The notes under the pieces were generated by a model that worked only from the letters and a program-made list of their open reading frames with translations, was not told the origin of the DNA and made no database searches. From an uncultured Candidatus Melainabacteria bacterium (GTDB lineage Bacteria > Cyanobacteriota > Vampirovibrionia > Gastranaerophilales > Gastranaerophilaceae), in assembly GCA_934718085.1 (NCBI GenBank), contig CAKUZL010000020.1, positions 1 through 10,954 on the forward strand: a DNA stretch of 10,954 nt. Direction: 5' to 3'. Below are positions 5,746-10,954 of the stretch, piece after piece (position 1 is the first letter of the stretch; the number at the start of each line of letters is the position of its first letter). The position numbers and the translations under genes were made by a program.

Positions 5746-8000
5746 AGGTTGAAAATCCTGAATTCGCCGGGGTCGAGTTTGTCGAAACAGAGGTATTTTT
5801 CGGATGTTTCGGGGCAATTCACGGTTTTGAAATCTTTGATTCCGTCATCGTAAACGACTTCCGAAACGACGCGGTAATCGTCCGAAATCCGTATGGATTC
5901 GTCGTAAACGACCGCGCCTTCTTTGAGCATTGTTTTGCCGTCTTCGCAAACGCGTTCGAAGGGCGAGCGGTAGTTTGCGGCAACGAGAAGTGCTTTTTCG
6001 CCCGATTCGGGCTCGATAATCCAGCAGGAGAAGCCTTTTTCGTTCTGCGTGATGATTTTTGCGCGTCCGTTAAGGGTGATTTCGTTGTTGGCGGCAAAAC
6101 GGTTGATTGCGGTGAATTTGTCGAAAAATCCGCGATTTTTGGCTCTCGGAAGCGAGATTTCCGAAACGATTGCAGCCTCGGTGCCGGTTTTTGTGAAACT
6201 TTCGTCTCCGTCAACGTACAGAACGGGGCGGTTTGCGCCTTTTCCGCCGGGCAAAAATTTCATTTTGAACCATTTGAACAGTGCGCCCGCTTCGCCGAGT
6301 TGACCCGGGTATTGGTTGATTTCGCGGAATTCGCCGTCCTGATTGTTGTAGGTTTTCAGAACCGAAAGTCCGTGGTCGTTTTTGCCGTTATAGTGCGCCA
6401 AATCGGTGTTGTTGCGAATAATTTCGTGGGGGTCTTTCGTATTTTGCGAAATAATGTCGTTACCCCACAAAATGTCGAATTTCATGTCCTTGTGGTACTC
6501 TTTCAGGTAATTTCCGCCGAGCATGTACTCCGCAAGCGACGCAAAATAAGGTTTATCCTTTTTTAAAGTTTTGTTAAGATGTTTCAAAACTTTTGCGGGG
6601 GTTCGGTAGCTTATCGGGCGCGAACCTTTTTGGGAGAATTCGTCGCAAACGTGGTCGATATGGTCGACTCTGATTCCGTCAAAATTGTAGAAATCGCAAA
6701 GGTTTTTGACCGAATTTATGAAAAATTCTTCGGCATGTTTATTATATTTTCCGTTTTCCAGGTAAACGAAGTAATACGGGGTTTGGCAGTCGAGGTTTGC
6801 GAACTCGGTGACGTCTTCGCCTTTAAAGTTATAGTGCTTAAACGTCGGATAATCGCCGCATTCCGCCATTTTGTCGAACACCGGGACGCCCGCCGAGCAC
6901 CATGCTCCGCCGGGAGCCGGCCAGAGGTTGTTTTCGATTAATTCGCGGGTGATTTGACCTTGTTTTGTGACTTCTTCTTCGCACGAGGGCATTTTGCCTT
7001 CGATGCCTTCTATAATCGCTCTGACCCTTGCGTGGATTGCGTCTTGAGAAGATTTTGTCGTCATTTTGTCCGACAATTTTTTCTTCGCGGGAACGAGAAG
7101 TTCCGTCAATTCGGCATACATTTTTTTGAAGTGTTCGCCGACGTCGTCGGAGCCGCACACCAGCGCGTTTTTCGCCACATTTCCGATAATTTTCGCGTCT
7201 TCTTCGTCGTATTTTTTCGCAAGCCGCTCGACCTGAACGTCAATTTCCTTCTCAATGCTCTTTATAAGCGAATTTACGTCAAACCATCTGAACGATTCCG
7301 GGCTTGTGAGGACGGCTTTGGAAAATCTGCTTGTTTGGGGCAAAACGTCGTAAATAACGGGGTGTCCCGCCAATCCGGCAAAGTCGACGAACAATTTAAC
7401 CTGCTCTTTGCCGTTGAGGTTAAGTTTTTCTTTAAGCCAGCCGTCTTCGACGTTTTTGCTTACGTCGGAATCGGTCGGCAGATACGCGCACCCGAAATCC
7501 CTGTTATGAAAGGGCACAAGATAAATCGTGTCCGCAAAAACGCCCGCCTTCGGGTTCCCTTGAGGCAAAATCAAAATTTGTTTAAGCTTGTCGATAAAAT
7601 TTCCCGGCGACAACGAATAATTTCCGTTTCCGAGCGCCGCAAGGTTCACAAGCTTGATATTGTGCTGTTCCCGCTTTATCCAATCGGAATTTTCGACCTT
7701 TGCCCGAGCCACCGCGCTTGCGTGTTCGAAAACAAACTTTTCCCCGTCGAAAACGCCGTTGTTTTTCCAAATCTGCTCCAACCCGTAAAACGTGTCCGCC
7801 GCGTTAAGCTCCTCGAGCGCTCTCAGTTGCGAATACGGCAAATACCCGTATTTTCCGATGATTTTGCGCAAATAATCCTTCCGCTCGTCGGTTATCTGGT
7901 GAAAACAATAAATTTCCTTCATTATTCCCCAAAGCGTCGAAAGCCTTTCCGCTCTTGAGATTTCGGGTTTGTGTTCGAATTTGGTTTTAAACGACAACAT
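5733..8000 (-). CDS. Atypical GH13 (alpha-amylase clan) glycosidase or glucanotransferase
   Basis: A 755-residue protein with the pattern of an alpha-amylase-clan (GH13) barrel. Region II is clear: FDGIRVDHIDHV (440-451) with Arg444 and nucleophile Asp446. Region III is LAEYML with general acid Glu491. A likely region IV is NNQD (552-555) with Asp555, followed by the usual late-barrel segment RPVLYVDGDE (591-600). A probable region I is IYDVLPQT (216-223). The two substrate-binding His of regions I and IV, nearly universal in amylases, seem replaced by Thr223 and Gln554. About 215 residues separate regions I and II, far longer than a typical domain B. The first 200 residues are not recognised and the last 120 look like a beta-rich C-terminal domain. 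No signal peptide, so cytoplasmic alpha-glucan metabolism is likely; the exact reaction cannot be assigned. The ATG has AAGGAG 7 nt upstream (8008-8013). A weak -10 TAAAAT is seen on the minus strand at 8027-8022. nagZ overlaps its 3' end. Confidence 0.75.
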   Translation of the reverse strand: MLSFKTKFEHKPEISRAERLSTLWGIMKEIYCFHQITDERKDYLRKIIGKYGYLPYSQLRALEELNAADTFYGLEQIWKNNGVFDGEKFVFEHASAVARAKVENSDWIKREQHNIKLVNLAALGNGNYSLSPGNFIDKLKQILILPQGNPKAGVFADTIYLVPFHNRDFGCAYLPTDSDVSKNVEDGWLKEKLNLNGKEQVKLFVDFAGLAGHPVIYDVLPQTSRFSKAVLTSPESFRWFDVNSLIKSIEKEIDVQVERLAKKYDEEDAKIIGNVAKNALVCGSDDVGEHFKKMYAELTELLVPAKKKLSDKMTTKSSQDAIHARVRAIIEGIEGKMPSCEEEVTKQGQITRELIENNLWPAPGGAWCSAGVPVFDKMAECGDYPTFKHYNFKGEDVTEFANLDCQTPYYFVYLENGKYNKHAEEFFINSVKNLCDFYNFDGIRVDHIDHVCDEFSQKGSRPISYRTPAKVLKHLNKTLKKDKPYFASLAEYMLGGNYLKEYHKDMKFDILWGNDIISQNTKDPHEIIRNNTDLAHYNGKNDHGLSVLKTYNNQDGEFREINQYPGQLGEAGALFKWFKMKFLPGGKGANRPVLYVDGDESFTKTGTEAAIVSEISLPRAKNRGFFDKFTAINRFAANNEITLNGRAKIITQNEKGFSCWIIEPESGEKALLVAANYRSPFERVCEDGKTMLKEGAVVYDESIRISDDYRVVSEVVYDDGIKDFKTVNCPETSEKYLCFDKLDPGEFRIFNLCKH

Positions 8001-8095
8001 CTCTTCTCTCCTTTTACCTCGATTTTACCATCAAAAACCGTTTTTTAAAACAACTTTCTAAACCTTTGGGTCAATAATTTTTTTCGACCCCGCGG

Positions 8096-8127
8096 TTGAT
8101 GTTTTTTCGCCCGCGCAAAGATATGAT
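8096..8127 (+). promoter_or_regulatory. Weak candidate promoter of the AMIN-like gene
   Basis: TTGATG (8096-8101) and TATGAT (8122-8127) resemble -35 and -10 boxes, but the 20-bp spacer is longer than usual. They lie in the divergent spacer between the GH13 gene and the AMIN-like gene, where some promoter is needed. Confidence 0.25.
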
Positions 8128-8166
8128 TACTAAGAAATAAACGGAGTATTAAAAAGGGAGAACGAA

Positions 8167-8796
8167 GTGTTCAAAAATTTTTTGAAAATTGTCGTAATTT
8201 TTCTTGTCGCAACCGGCGTTTCCGCTCAAGCTGCGGTCTTAAACTCGGTCGAGGTCAAAAATTCCGGCCCCGGCTACAAAATCATTCTGAACACCGACAA
8301 AAAAATTAAGGTCAAAAAGACTCGCCTCAGCGACCACGAAGTCCGCCTTCAACTGAACGGCACCGCTTCCGCGCCCTCGCTGACCACAAAATACGACAAC
8401 GCGCCTTCCGTCGACAACATCGGCGTAAGCTCCTCCGGCAAGTCGACCTTCGTCACCGTAAACGGTGTCAACGCCGCCGATTACGACATCGTCTCCTCCG
8501 ACGACGTCGCGGTTCCCGTAGATACGACCAAAAGCGACCTCGCGGCTTACGGCTGCATTCTGGCGTTCGTCGCCGCATGCGGACTCGTTTCGGGTGCGAA
8601 AAGCAAGTCCCGCAAAGACTCCCTCGCCGTCCAAAACGCTTTCAACCGCCAAATCAGGCAAAACAAAATCGAACGCGAACAACAACACATCAGAAAACTC
8701 AAAACCCTCCGCGAACAAAAAACCTCGAACCCCCTGCAAAGAAAGACTTTTGCCTACAAAGACTTTATCGGCGAAAAACATGTTGCAAATATGTAA
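8167..8796 (+). CDS. Exported AMIN-like domain protein with membrane segment and basic tail
   Basis: 209 residues starting at GTG, with GGGAG 6 nt upstream (8156-8160). Residues 1-22 form a signal peptide (basic start, hydrophobic core, SAQA/A cleavage site). Residues 23-105 are predicted beta-rich and follow the rhythm of an AMIN domain (VLNSVEVKNSGPGYKIILNT, then VRLQLNGTA), a fold known to bind peptidoglycan or localise envelope proteins such as amidases and secretins. A second hydrophobic segment (125-142) is followed by a strongly basic, Gln-rich tail (144-209). The implied topology is a periplasmic domain, one membrane pass and a cytoplasmic tail. No enzymatic domain is attached, unlike AmiC. 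The AMIN call rests on pattern only and is moderately uncertain. The gene is monocistronic, closed by the terminator at 8824, and divergent from the GH13 gene. Confidence 0.65.
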   Translation: MFKNFLKIVVIFLVATGVSAQAAVLNSVEVKNSGPGYKIILNTDKKIKVKKTRLSDHEVRLQLNGTASAPSLTTKYDNAPSVDNIGVSSSGKSTFVTVNGVNAADYDIVSSDDVAVPVDTTKSDLAAYGCILAFVAACGLVSGAKSKSRKDSLAVQNAFNRQIRQNKIEREQQHIRKLKTLREQKTSNPLQRKTFAYKDFIGEKHVANM

Positions 8797-8823
8797 CATT
8801 TTTCCGTCATTCCTCCAAGCCCT

Positions 8824-8857
8824 CAAAAACCCTTGCAACAAAAGGGTTTTTGTCGTT
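8824..8857 (+). terminator. Rho-independent terminator of the AMIN-like gene
   Basis: AAAAACCCTT (8825-8834) pairs with AAGGGTTTTT (8842-8851) around a seven-base loop, with one more C-G pair at 8824/8852. The right arm ends in five T residues, with more T-rich sequence after it. It lies 27 nt beyond the stop codon. Confidence 0.8.
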
Positions 8858-8882
8858 TTGAAAAACATTTTCCCGACCCCGC

Positions 8883-8911
8883 TTGAAATTATTCCGAAAA
8901 CGATATAAAAT
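8883..8911 (+). promoter_or_regulatory. Promoter of the half-STAS/rsmI unit
   Basis: TTGAAA (8883-8888), a 17-bp spacer and TAAAAT (8906-8911) give a good sigma-70-type promoter. The predicted start near 8918 leaves a leader of only about a dozen bases before the ATG at 8931, and no clear Shine-Dalgarno is present there. Confidence 0.55.
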
Positions 8912-8930
8912 ACGGTAACGGACAAATTTT

Positions 8931-9209
8931 ATGATTAAAGACTTCACTCAAACTACAGCCTCGGACATCGATTTTGACTCCGACGAAGACATCAAAACCG
9001 ACTTTTCGTCGGTCAAAACCGTCGGTATGAGCGACATTTGCAAAATTTCCGACCTCCAGGCAATCGCCGCTCTCAACGGCAAAAAACTCTACATCAAAAA
9101 CGCTAACCCCGAGGTCTCGCGCTTCCTCATCTCTATGGGCATGCGCGATTTGTTCGAAAATTTCGAAGACCTCTCGCTTAAACTCGTCAAAAGGTTCACA
9201 AAAAAGTGA
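8931..9209 (+). CDS. Small protein resembling the C-terminal half of a STAS domain
   Basis: 92 residues with no signal peptide. The first 24 are acidic (DIDFDSDED, 12-20). Residues 24-80 follow the pattern of the second half of STAS / anti-sigma-factor-antagonist domains: a strand DFSSVKTVG, a helix around 34-48, the strand GKKLYIKNA (50-58), a helix PEVSRFLISMGMRDLF (60-75). The position of the usual DSSG phosphorylation motif reads GMSD, so the canonical motif is absent, and the first strands of the fold appear to be missing. It may be a degenerate regulator or a partner-binding module; the function is unknown. The stop overlaps the rsmI GTG start by 4 bp (GTGA), so translation of the two is probably coupled. 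Confidence 0.6.
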   Translation: MIKDFTQTTASDIDFDSDEDIKTDFSSVKTVGMSDICKISDLQAIAALNGKKLYIKNANPEVSRFLISMGMRDLFENFEDLSLKLVKRFTKK

Positions 9210-10033
9210 ACGGAACTTTTTACAGCGTCGCAGTCCCCGTCGGAAACACCGAAGATATTACCCTTCGGGCAATCAACGTGCTGAAATCCGTAGACGTCAT
9301 CGCCTGCGAAGATACCCGCACAAGCGCATTCCTGCTGGACAAATACAAAATTCGCACAAAACTTCTCGACTGCCATAAATTCAACGAAGCCGAACGCAGC
9401 GAAAAAATCGTGAAAATGCTCGAAAACGGGCTCTCCGTCGCCCTCATCAGCGACGCGGGTACCCCCGGAATTTGCGACCCCGGCAGCGTCGTCGTCAAAA
9501 ACGTACTCAACGCGGGATTGAAGGCCGTTCCGATACCCGGCGCCTCCGCTTTGACCGCCTTCCTCTCCGTCGTCCCCCGAGACTCCGAAATCTTCGCCTT
9601 CGTCGGCTTTCTTCCCAAAACCCCCGCAAAACGCGAAGAAATCTTCAAACGCTTCTCGATCGTCAACACCGTCTTTTACGACTCCCCGAACCGCCTTCCC
9701 GCAACCCTCGAAGACATTATCGCCTCCCGCGGTGCCGACACGAAAATCACCGTCGCAAGAGAATTAACAAAAATTTACGAAGAATTTGTCACCGACTCCG
9801 CCCGAAATGTCCTTAACTACTACAAAGAACACGTTCTCAAGGGCGAAATAGTCGCAATGATTCACGCCGACACCCCGCCCGAAAACCCCGACGAAATCGA
9901 ATTTTCGCAAAAAATCGAAAAACTCGAAAAAGCAGGCTTCTCCGCCAAAGATACCGCTAAAATCTTGTCGACCCTTTTCGATTTTCCGAAAAACAAAATC
10001 TACGCCCTCACCCAAAAACGTAAAAACACTTAA
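9206..10033 (+). CDS. rsmI: 16S rRNA (cytidine-1402-2'-O)-methyltransferase RsmI
   Basis: RsmI uses S-adenosylmethionine to 2'-O-methylate C1402 of 16S rRNA in the decoding centre. The 275 residues match the usual length. Family motifs appear in order: VPVGNTEDIT (10-19), ACEDTRTS (33-40), SDAGTPGICDPG (82-93), PIPGASA (109-115), FVGFLPK (132-138), ARELTKIYEE (184-193) and KGEIV (212-216). The C-terminal helical extension (about 231-272, SAKDTAKILSTLFDFPKNKI) matches the small C-terminal domain found in many RsmI proteins. The start is GTG at 9206, inside the stop of the upstream half-STAS gene; the N-terminal methyltransferase strand FYSVAVPVG begins almost at once, which supports this start. 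No terminator follows directly; the first strong one downstream is at 10253-10276. Confidence 0.95.
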   Translation: MNGTFYSVAVPVGNTEDITLRAINVLKSVDVIACEDTRTSAFLLDKYKIRTKLLDCHKFNEAERSEKIVKMLENGLSVALISDAGTPGICDPGSVVVKNVLNAGLKAVPIPGASALTAFLSVVPRDSEIFAFVGFLPKTPAKREEIFKRFSIVNTVFYDSPNRLPATLEDIIASRGADTKITVARELTKIYEEFVTDSARNVLNYYKEHVLKGEIVAMIHADTPPENPDEIEFSQKIEKLEKAGFSAKDTAKILSTLFDFPKNKIYALTQKRKNT

Positions 10034-10066
10034 TATAAAAGCGTTTTCAGCAATTACGTTTCGCAC

Positions 10067-10121
10067 GGGTGCCGGAGTTTCTTGACGGTTTTTAGAATAA
10101 ATTCAAAAACCTGACGAAAAG
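10067..10121 (+). repeat. 55-bp repeat with TGCCGG unit, copy 1
   Basis: Starts GGGTGCCGGAGTTTCTTGAC and continues with AGAATAAATTCAAAAA and CTGACGAAAAG. It matches 10619-10673 with a single mismatch. Each copy is followed within 10-60 bp by a reverse-oriented REP-like palindrome. Confidence 0.85.
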
Positions 10122-10145
10122 AATTTTACTTTTTTTGAAAAAATC

Positions 10146-10169
10146 GTTGGGGTAGAAACCCCAACCTAC
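10146..10169 (-). repeat. REP-like palindromic element E
   Basis: GTTGGGGT (10146-10153), a four-base loop, ACCCCAAC (10158-10165) and CTAC (10166-10169), the complement of a GTAG foot. It shares its loop and its ATTTTTTC tail with the element at 932-955, and is thus the same subtype. Confidence 0.7.
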
Positions 10170-10215
10170 AACTACTGAAATTATTGATTAATGACCTTGT
10201 CAAAATTTCCGCCCC

Positions 10216-10382
10216 TGCCGGGGTTGCTTGACGGTTTTACGTATGTTTCGGGTGCCGGACATCCCGGCAGTTTTTTAAAATGCAAAAATCACAACGCTAA
10301 TTTTGAGGACTTAAAAACTTAATATGATTGAGCTTCAACCTAATTGAAAAACAAAAGGGTGCCGGAGTTTCTTGACGATTTT
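10216..10382 (+). repeat. Higher-order duplication block, copy 1
   Basis: Contains three TGCCGG units at 10216, 10253 and 10360. The block recurs at 10478-10644, shifted by exactly 262 bp, with the same internal spacings of 37 and 107 bp. Most of the block is nearly identical between copies, with the greatest divergence in the first units and at about 10240-10250. Confidence 0.8.
10253..10276 (+). terminator. Perfect terminator-like hairpin TGCCGG/CCGGCA + T6
   Basis: TGCCGG (10253-10258), loop ACATC, CCGGCA (10264-10269), then G and six T residues (10271-10276). It has every feature of an intrinsic terminator and is the first strong one downstream of rsmI, although 220 bp away. Confidence 0.65.
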
Positions 10383-10392
10383 TGTTTTTTGA

Positions 10393-10439
10393 AAGGGTTT
10401 TGCGTTTTTCGGGCATGAGTTCAAATTCCTAAAACCCTT
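10393..10439. repeat. 9-bp inverted repeat in the spacer between duplication blocks
   Basis: AAGGGTTTT (10393-10401) and AAAACCCTT (10431-10439) are perfect complements, 29 nt apart. They lie in the otherwise unique sequence separating the two higher-order blocks. Confidence 0.5.
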
Positions 10440-10477
10440 GATACAATCGGCTTTTGACGCTGCCTGTTTTTATAGGG

Positions 10478-10644
10478 TGCCGGACATCCTTGACGGTTTG
10501 ATGTTTGCTTCGGGTGCCGGAAATCCCGGCGGTTTTTAAAAATGCAAAATTCACAACGCTAATTTTGAGGACTTAAAAACTTAATATGATTGAGCTTCAA
10601 CCCAATTGAAAAACAAAAGGGTGCCGGAGTTTCTTGACGGTTTT
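10478..10644 (+). repeat. Higher-order duplication block, copy 2
   Basis: Second copy of 10216-10382, with TGCCGG units at 10478, 10515 and 10622. Homology with copy 1 is lost shortly after 10644, where this copy continues into the 55-bp repeat tail shared with 10067-10121. Confidence 0.8.
10515..10537 (+). terminator. Second terminator-like hairpin TGCCGG/CCGGCG + T5
   Basis: TGCCGG (10515-10520), loop AAATC, CCGGCG (10526-10531), G and five T residues. Relative to 10253-10276 the outer pair is a T-G wobble and the loop differs at one base, so the fold is preserved. Confidence 0.55.
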
Positions 10645-10673
10645 TAGAATAAATTCAAAAATCTGACGAAAAG
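10619..10673 (+). repeat. 55-bp repeat with TGCCGG unit, copy 2
   Basis: One mismatch to 10067-10121. Its first part overlaps the end of the second higher-order duplication block, joining the two repeat levels. Confidence 0.85.
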
Positions 10674-10681
10674 ATTTTCGC

Positions 10682-10753
10682 AAAGATGAAAGGCTTCGTT
10701 TGCACGAAACATGCCGAGTTTTACGATTTGTCGGGGTGGAAACCCCAACCTAC
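10682..10753 (-). repeat. REP-like palindromic element F with full tail
   Basis: Reverse orientation. CTAC (10750-10753) is the GTAG foot, and the arms are GTCGGGGT (10730-10737, one change from the consensus) and ACCCCAAC (10742-10749). Read on the minus strand, the tail gives ATCGTAAAACTCGGCATG and then GTGCAAACGAAGCC, matching elements A, B and D in the same order. Confidence 0.7.
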
Positions 10754-10791
10754 ATATTTACCCTTTGGAACAAAAATTAAATATTTAAAAC
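10750..10791 (-). repeat. 42-bp segment, inverted partner of 1012-1053
   Basis: The reverse complement of this segment equals 1012-1053 with three mismatches and ends in GTAG, which here is also the foot of palindromic element F. Confidence 0.75.
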
Positions 10792-10870
10792 TCCGGCTTA
10801 GCGACACTTTGCGTTTGGACGAGCGTGAGGGTGTTTAGCCGTTCCACGTTACCGGAAGCGAAATTGCGTA

Positions 10871-10948
10871 GGGTGATGAGGCGCAGCCTCAAACCCGAGA
10901 AGGCGAACGGCGTGCGAAGCGAAGCGGGGTGACCTGCGGGCAACCCGC
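10871..10948 (+). other. GC-rich block with two tight hairpins at the window edge
   Basis: GAGGC-GCA-GCCTC (10878-10890) is flanked by GGGT (10871-10874) and ACCC (10893-10896), which can extend the stem. GCGGG-CAA-CCCGC (10936-10948) is a second perfect three-base-loop hairpin. The block is much richer in GC than the sequence to its left. No known RNA family is recognised and no frame looks coding. It may be part of a structured RNA or another repeat cut by the window end. Confidence 0.4.
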
Positions 10949-10954
10949 GAAAGC

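Larger units (their letters stand above)
10034..10954. other. Gene-free mosaic repeat island downstream of rsmI
   Basis: No coding sequence is supported. It holds seven TGCCGG-headed units (TGCCGG starts at 10070, 10216, 10253, 10360, 10478, 10515 and 10622), two REP-like palindromes in reverse orientation (10146-10169 and 10682-10753), the inverted partner of 1012-1053, and a GC-rich hairpin block at the right edge that probably continues beyond the window. Confidence 0.75.

Noticed and set aside
5746..5817. N-terminal extension of NagZ from the ATG at 5817
   Set aside because: Would overlap the GH13 gene by 85 bp and add a basic stretch not expected in NagZ; it is the out-of-frame reading of the GH13 3' end.
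4885..5853. 322-codon open frame antisense to nagZ
   Set aside because: Shadow of the biased codon use of nagZ, which has all family motifs on the minus strand.
6954..7958. 334-codon open frame antisense to the GH13 gene
   Set aside because: Antisense shadow; low-complexity Phe/Val-rich translation without motifs or start signals.
8239..8925. 228-codon minus-strand frame opposite the AMIN-like gene
   Set aside because: The plus-strand gene has a signal peptide, ribosome binding site and terminator; the minus frame reads through that terminator.
10067..10644. CRISPR array
   Set aside because: Repeat spacings are irregular (146, 37, 107, 118, 37, 107), the inter-repeat sequences are themselves duplicated, and no cas gene is present.

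Overview
The window carries six protein genes on a low-GC bacterial chromosome, with long gene-free stretches packed with repeats at both ends (1-1458 and 10034-10954) and in the middle (4465-4770). No rRNA, tRNA, CRISPR array, transposase or phage gene was seen. The organism cannot be fixed from the sequence. The combination of AMIN-like and STAS-like small proteins, a bacterial calpain-type protease whose N-terminus carries an SFKG motif, and a low-GC housekeeping block would fit a host-associated non-photosynthetic relative of Cyanobacteria (Gastranaerophilales/Melainabacteria) or a similar gut lineage. That is inference, held with low to moderate confidence.

Layout. At 1-39 the terminator of a gene left of the window is visible. 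From 40 to 1458 there are several repeat families, then a promoter (1307-1334), a (GATAT)5 tract and a long leader. 1459-4464 (+) encodes a 1001-residue membrane-anchored protein with internal repeats and a C-terminal calpain-like (C2 family) cysteine protease domain, closed by a perfect hairpin at 4477-4505. A 306-bp convergent gap follows. On the minus strand, an atypical GH13 (alpha-amylase clan) enzyme (8000-5733) and a GH3 NagZ-type beta-N-acetylhexosaminidase (5745-4771) overlap and form one operon. A divergent spacer (8001-8166) leads to 8167-8796 (+), an exported AMIN-like protein with its own terminator. A new promoter at 8883-8911 then drives a two-gene unit: a 92-residue half-STAS protein (8931-9209) coupled by a GTGA overlap to rsmI (9206-10033).

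How the genes relate. NagZ and the GH13 enzyme are both carbohydrate-active (peptidoglycan amino sugar and alpha-glucan, respectively) and probably co-expressed. The AMIN-like protein may touch the cell envelope. RsmI is a translation housekeeping enzyme. The calpain-like protein stands alone and is the most accessory-looking gene.

The most unusual material is non-coding. Several palindromes have exactly the layout of REP sequences (a GTAG tetranucleotide at the foot of a hairpin) and belong to longer mosaic units shared between three intergenic regions, in both orientations. At 10067-10644 there is a second family: seven copies of a TGCCGG-headed unit, two of them perfect terminator-like hairpins, arranged in a 262-bp-period higher-order duplication. 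Together these look like a BIME-type (bacterial interspersed mosaic element) repeat system, whose mobilising enzyme, if any, is not in the window.
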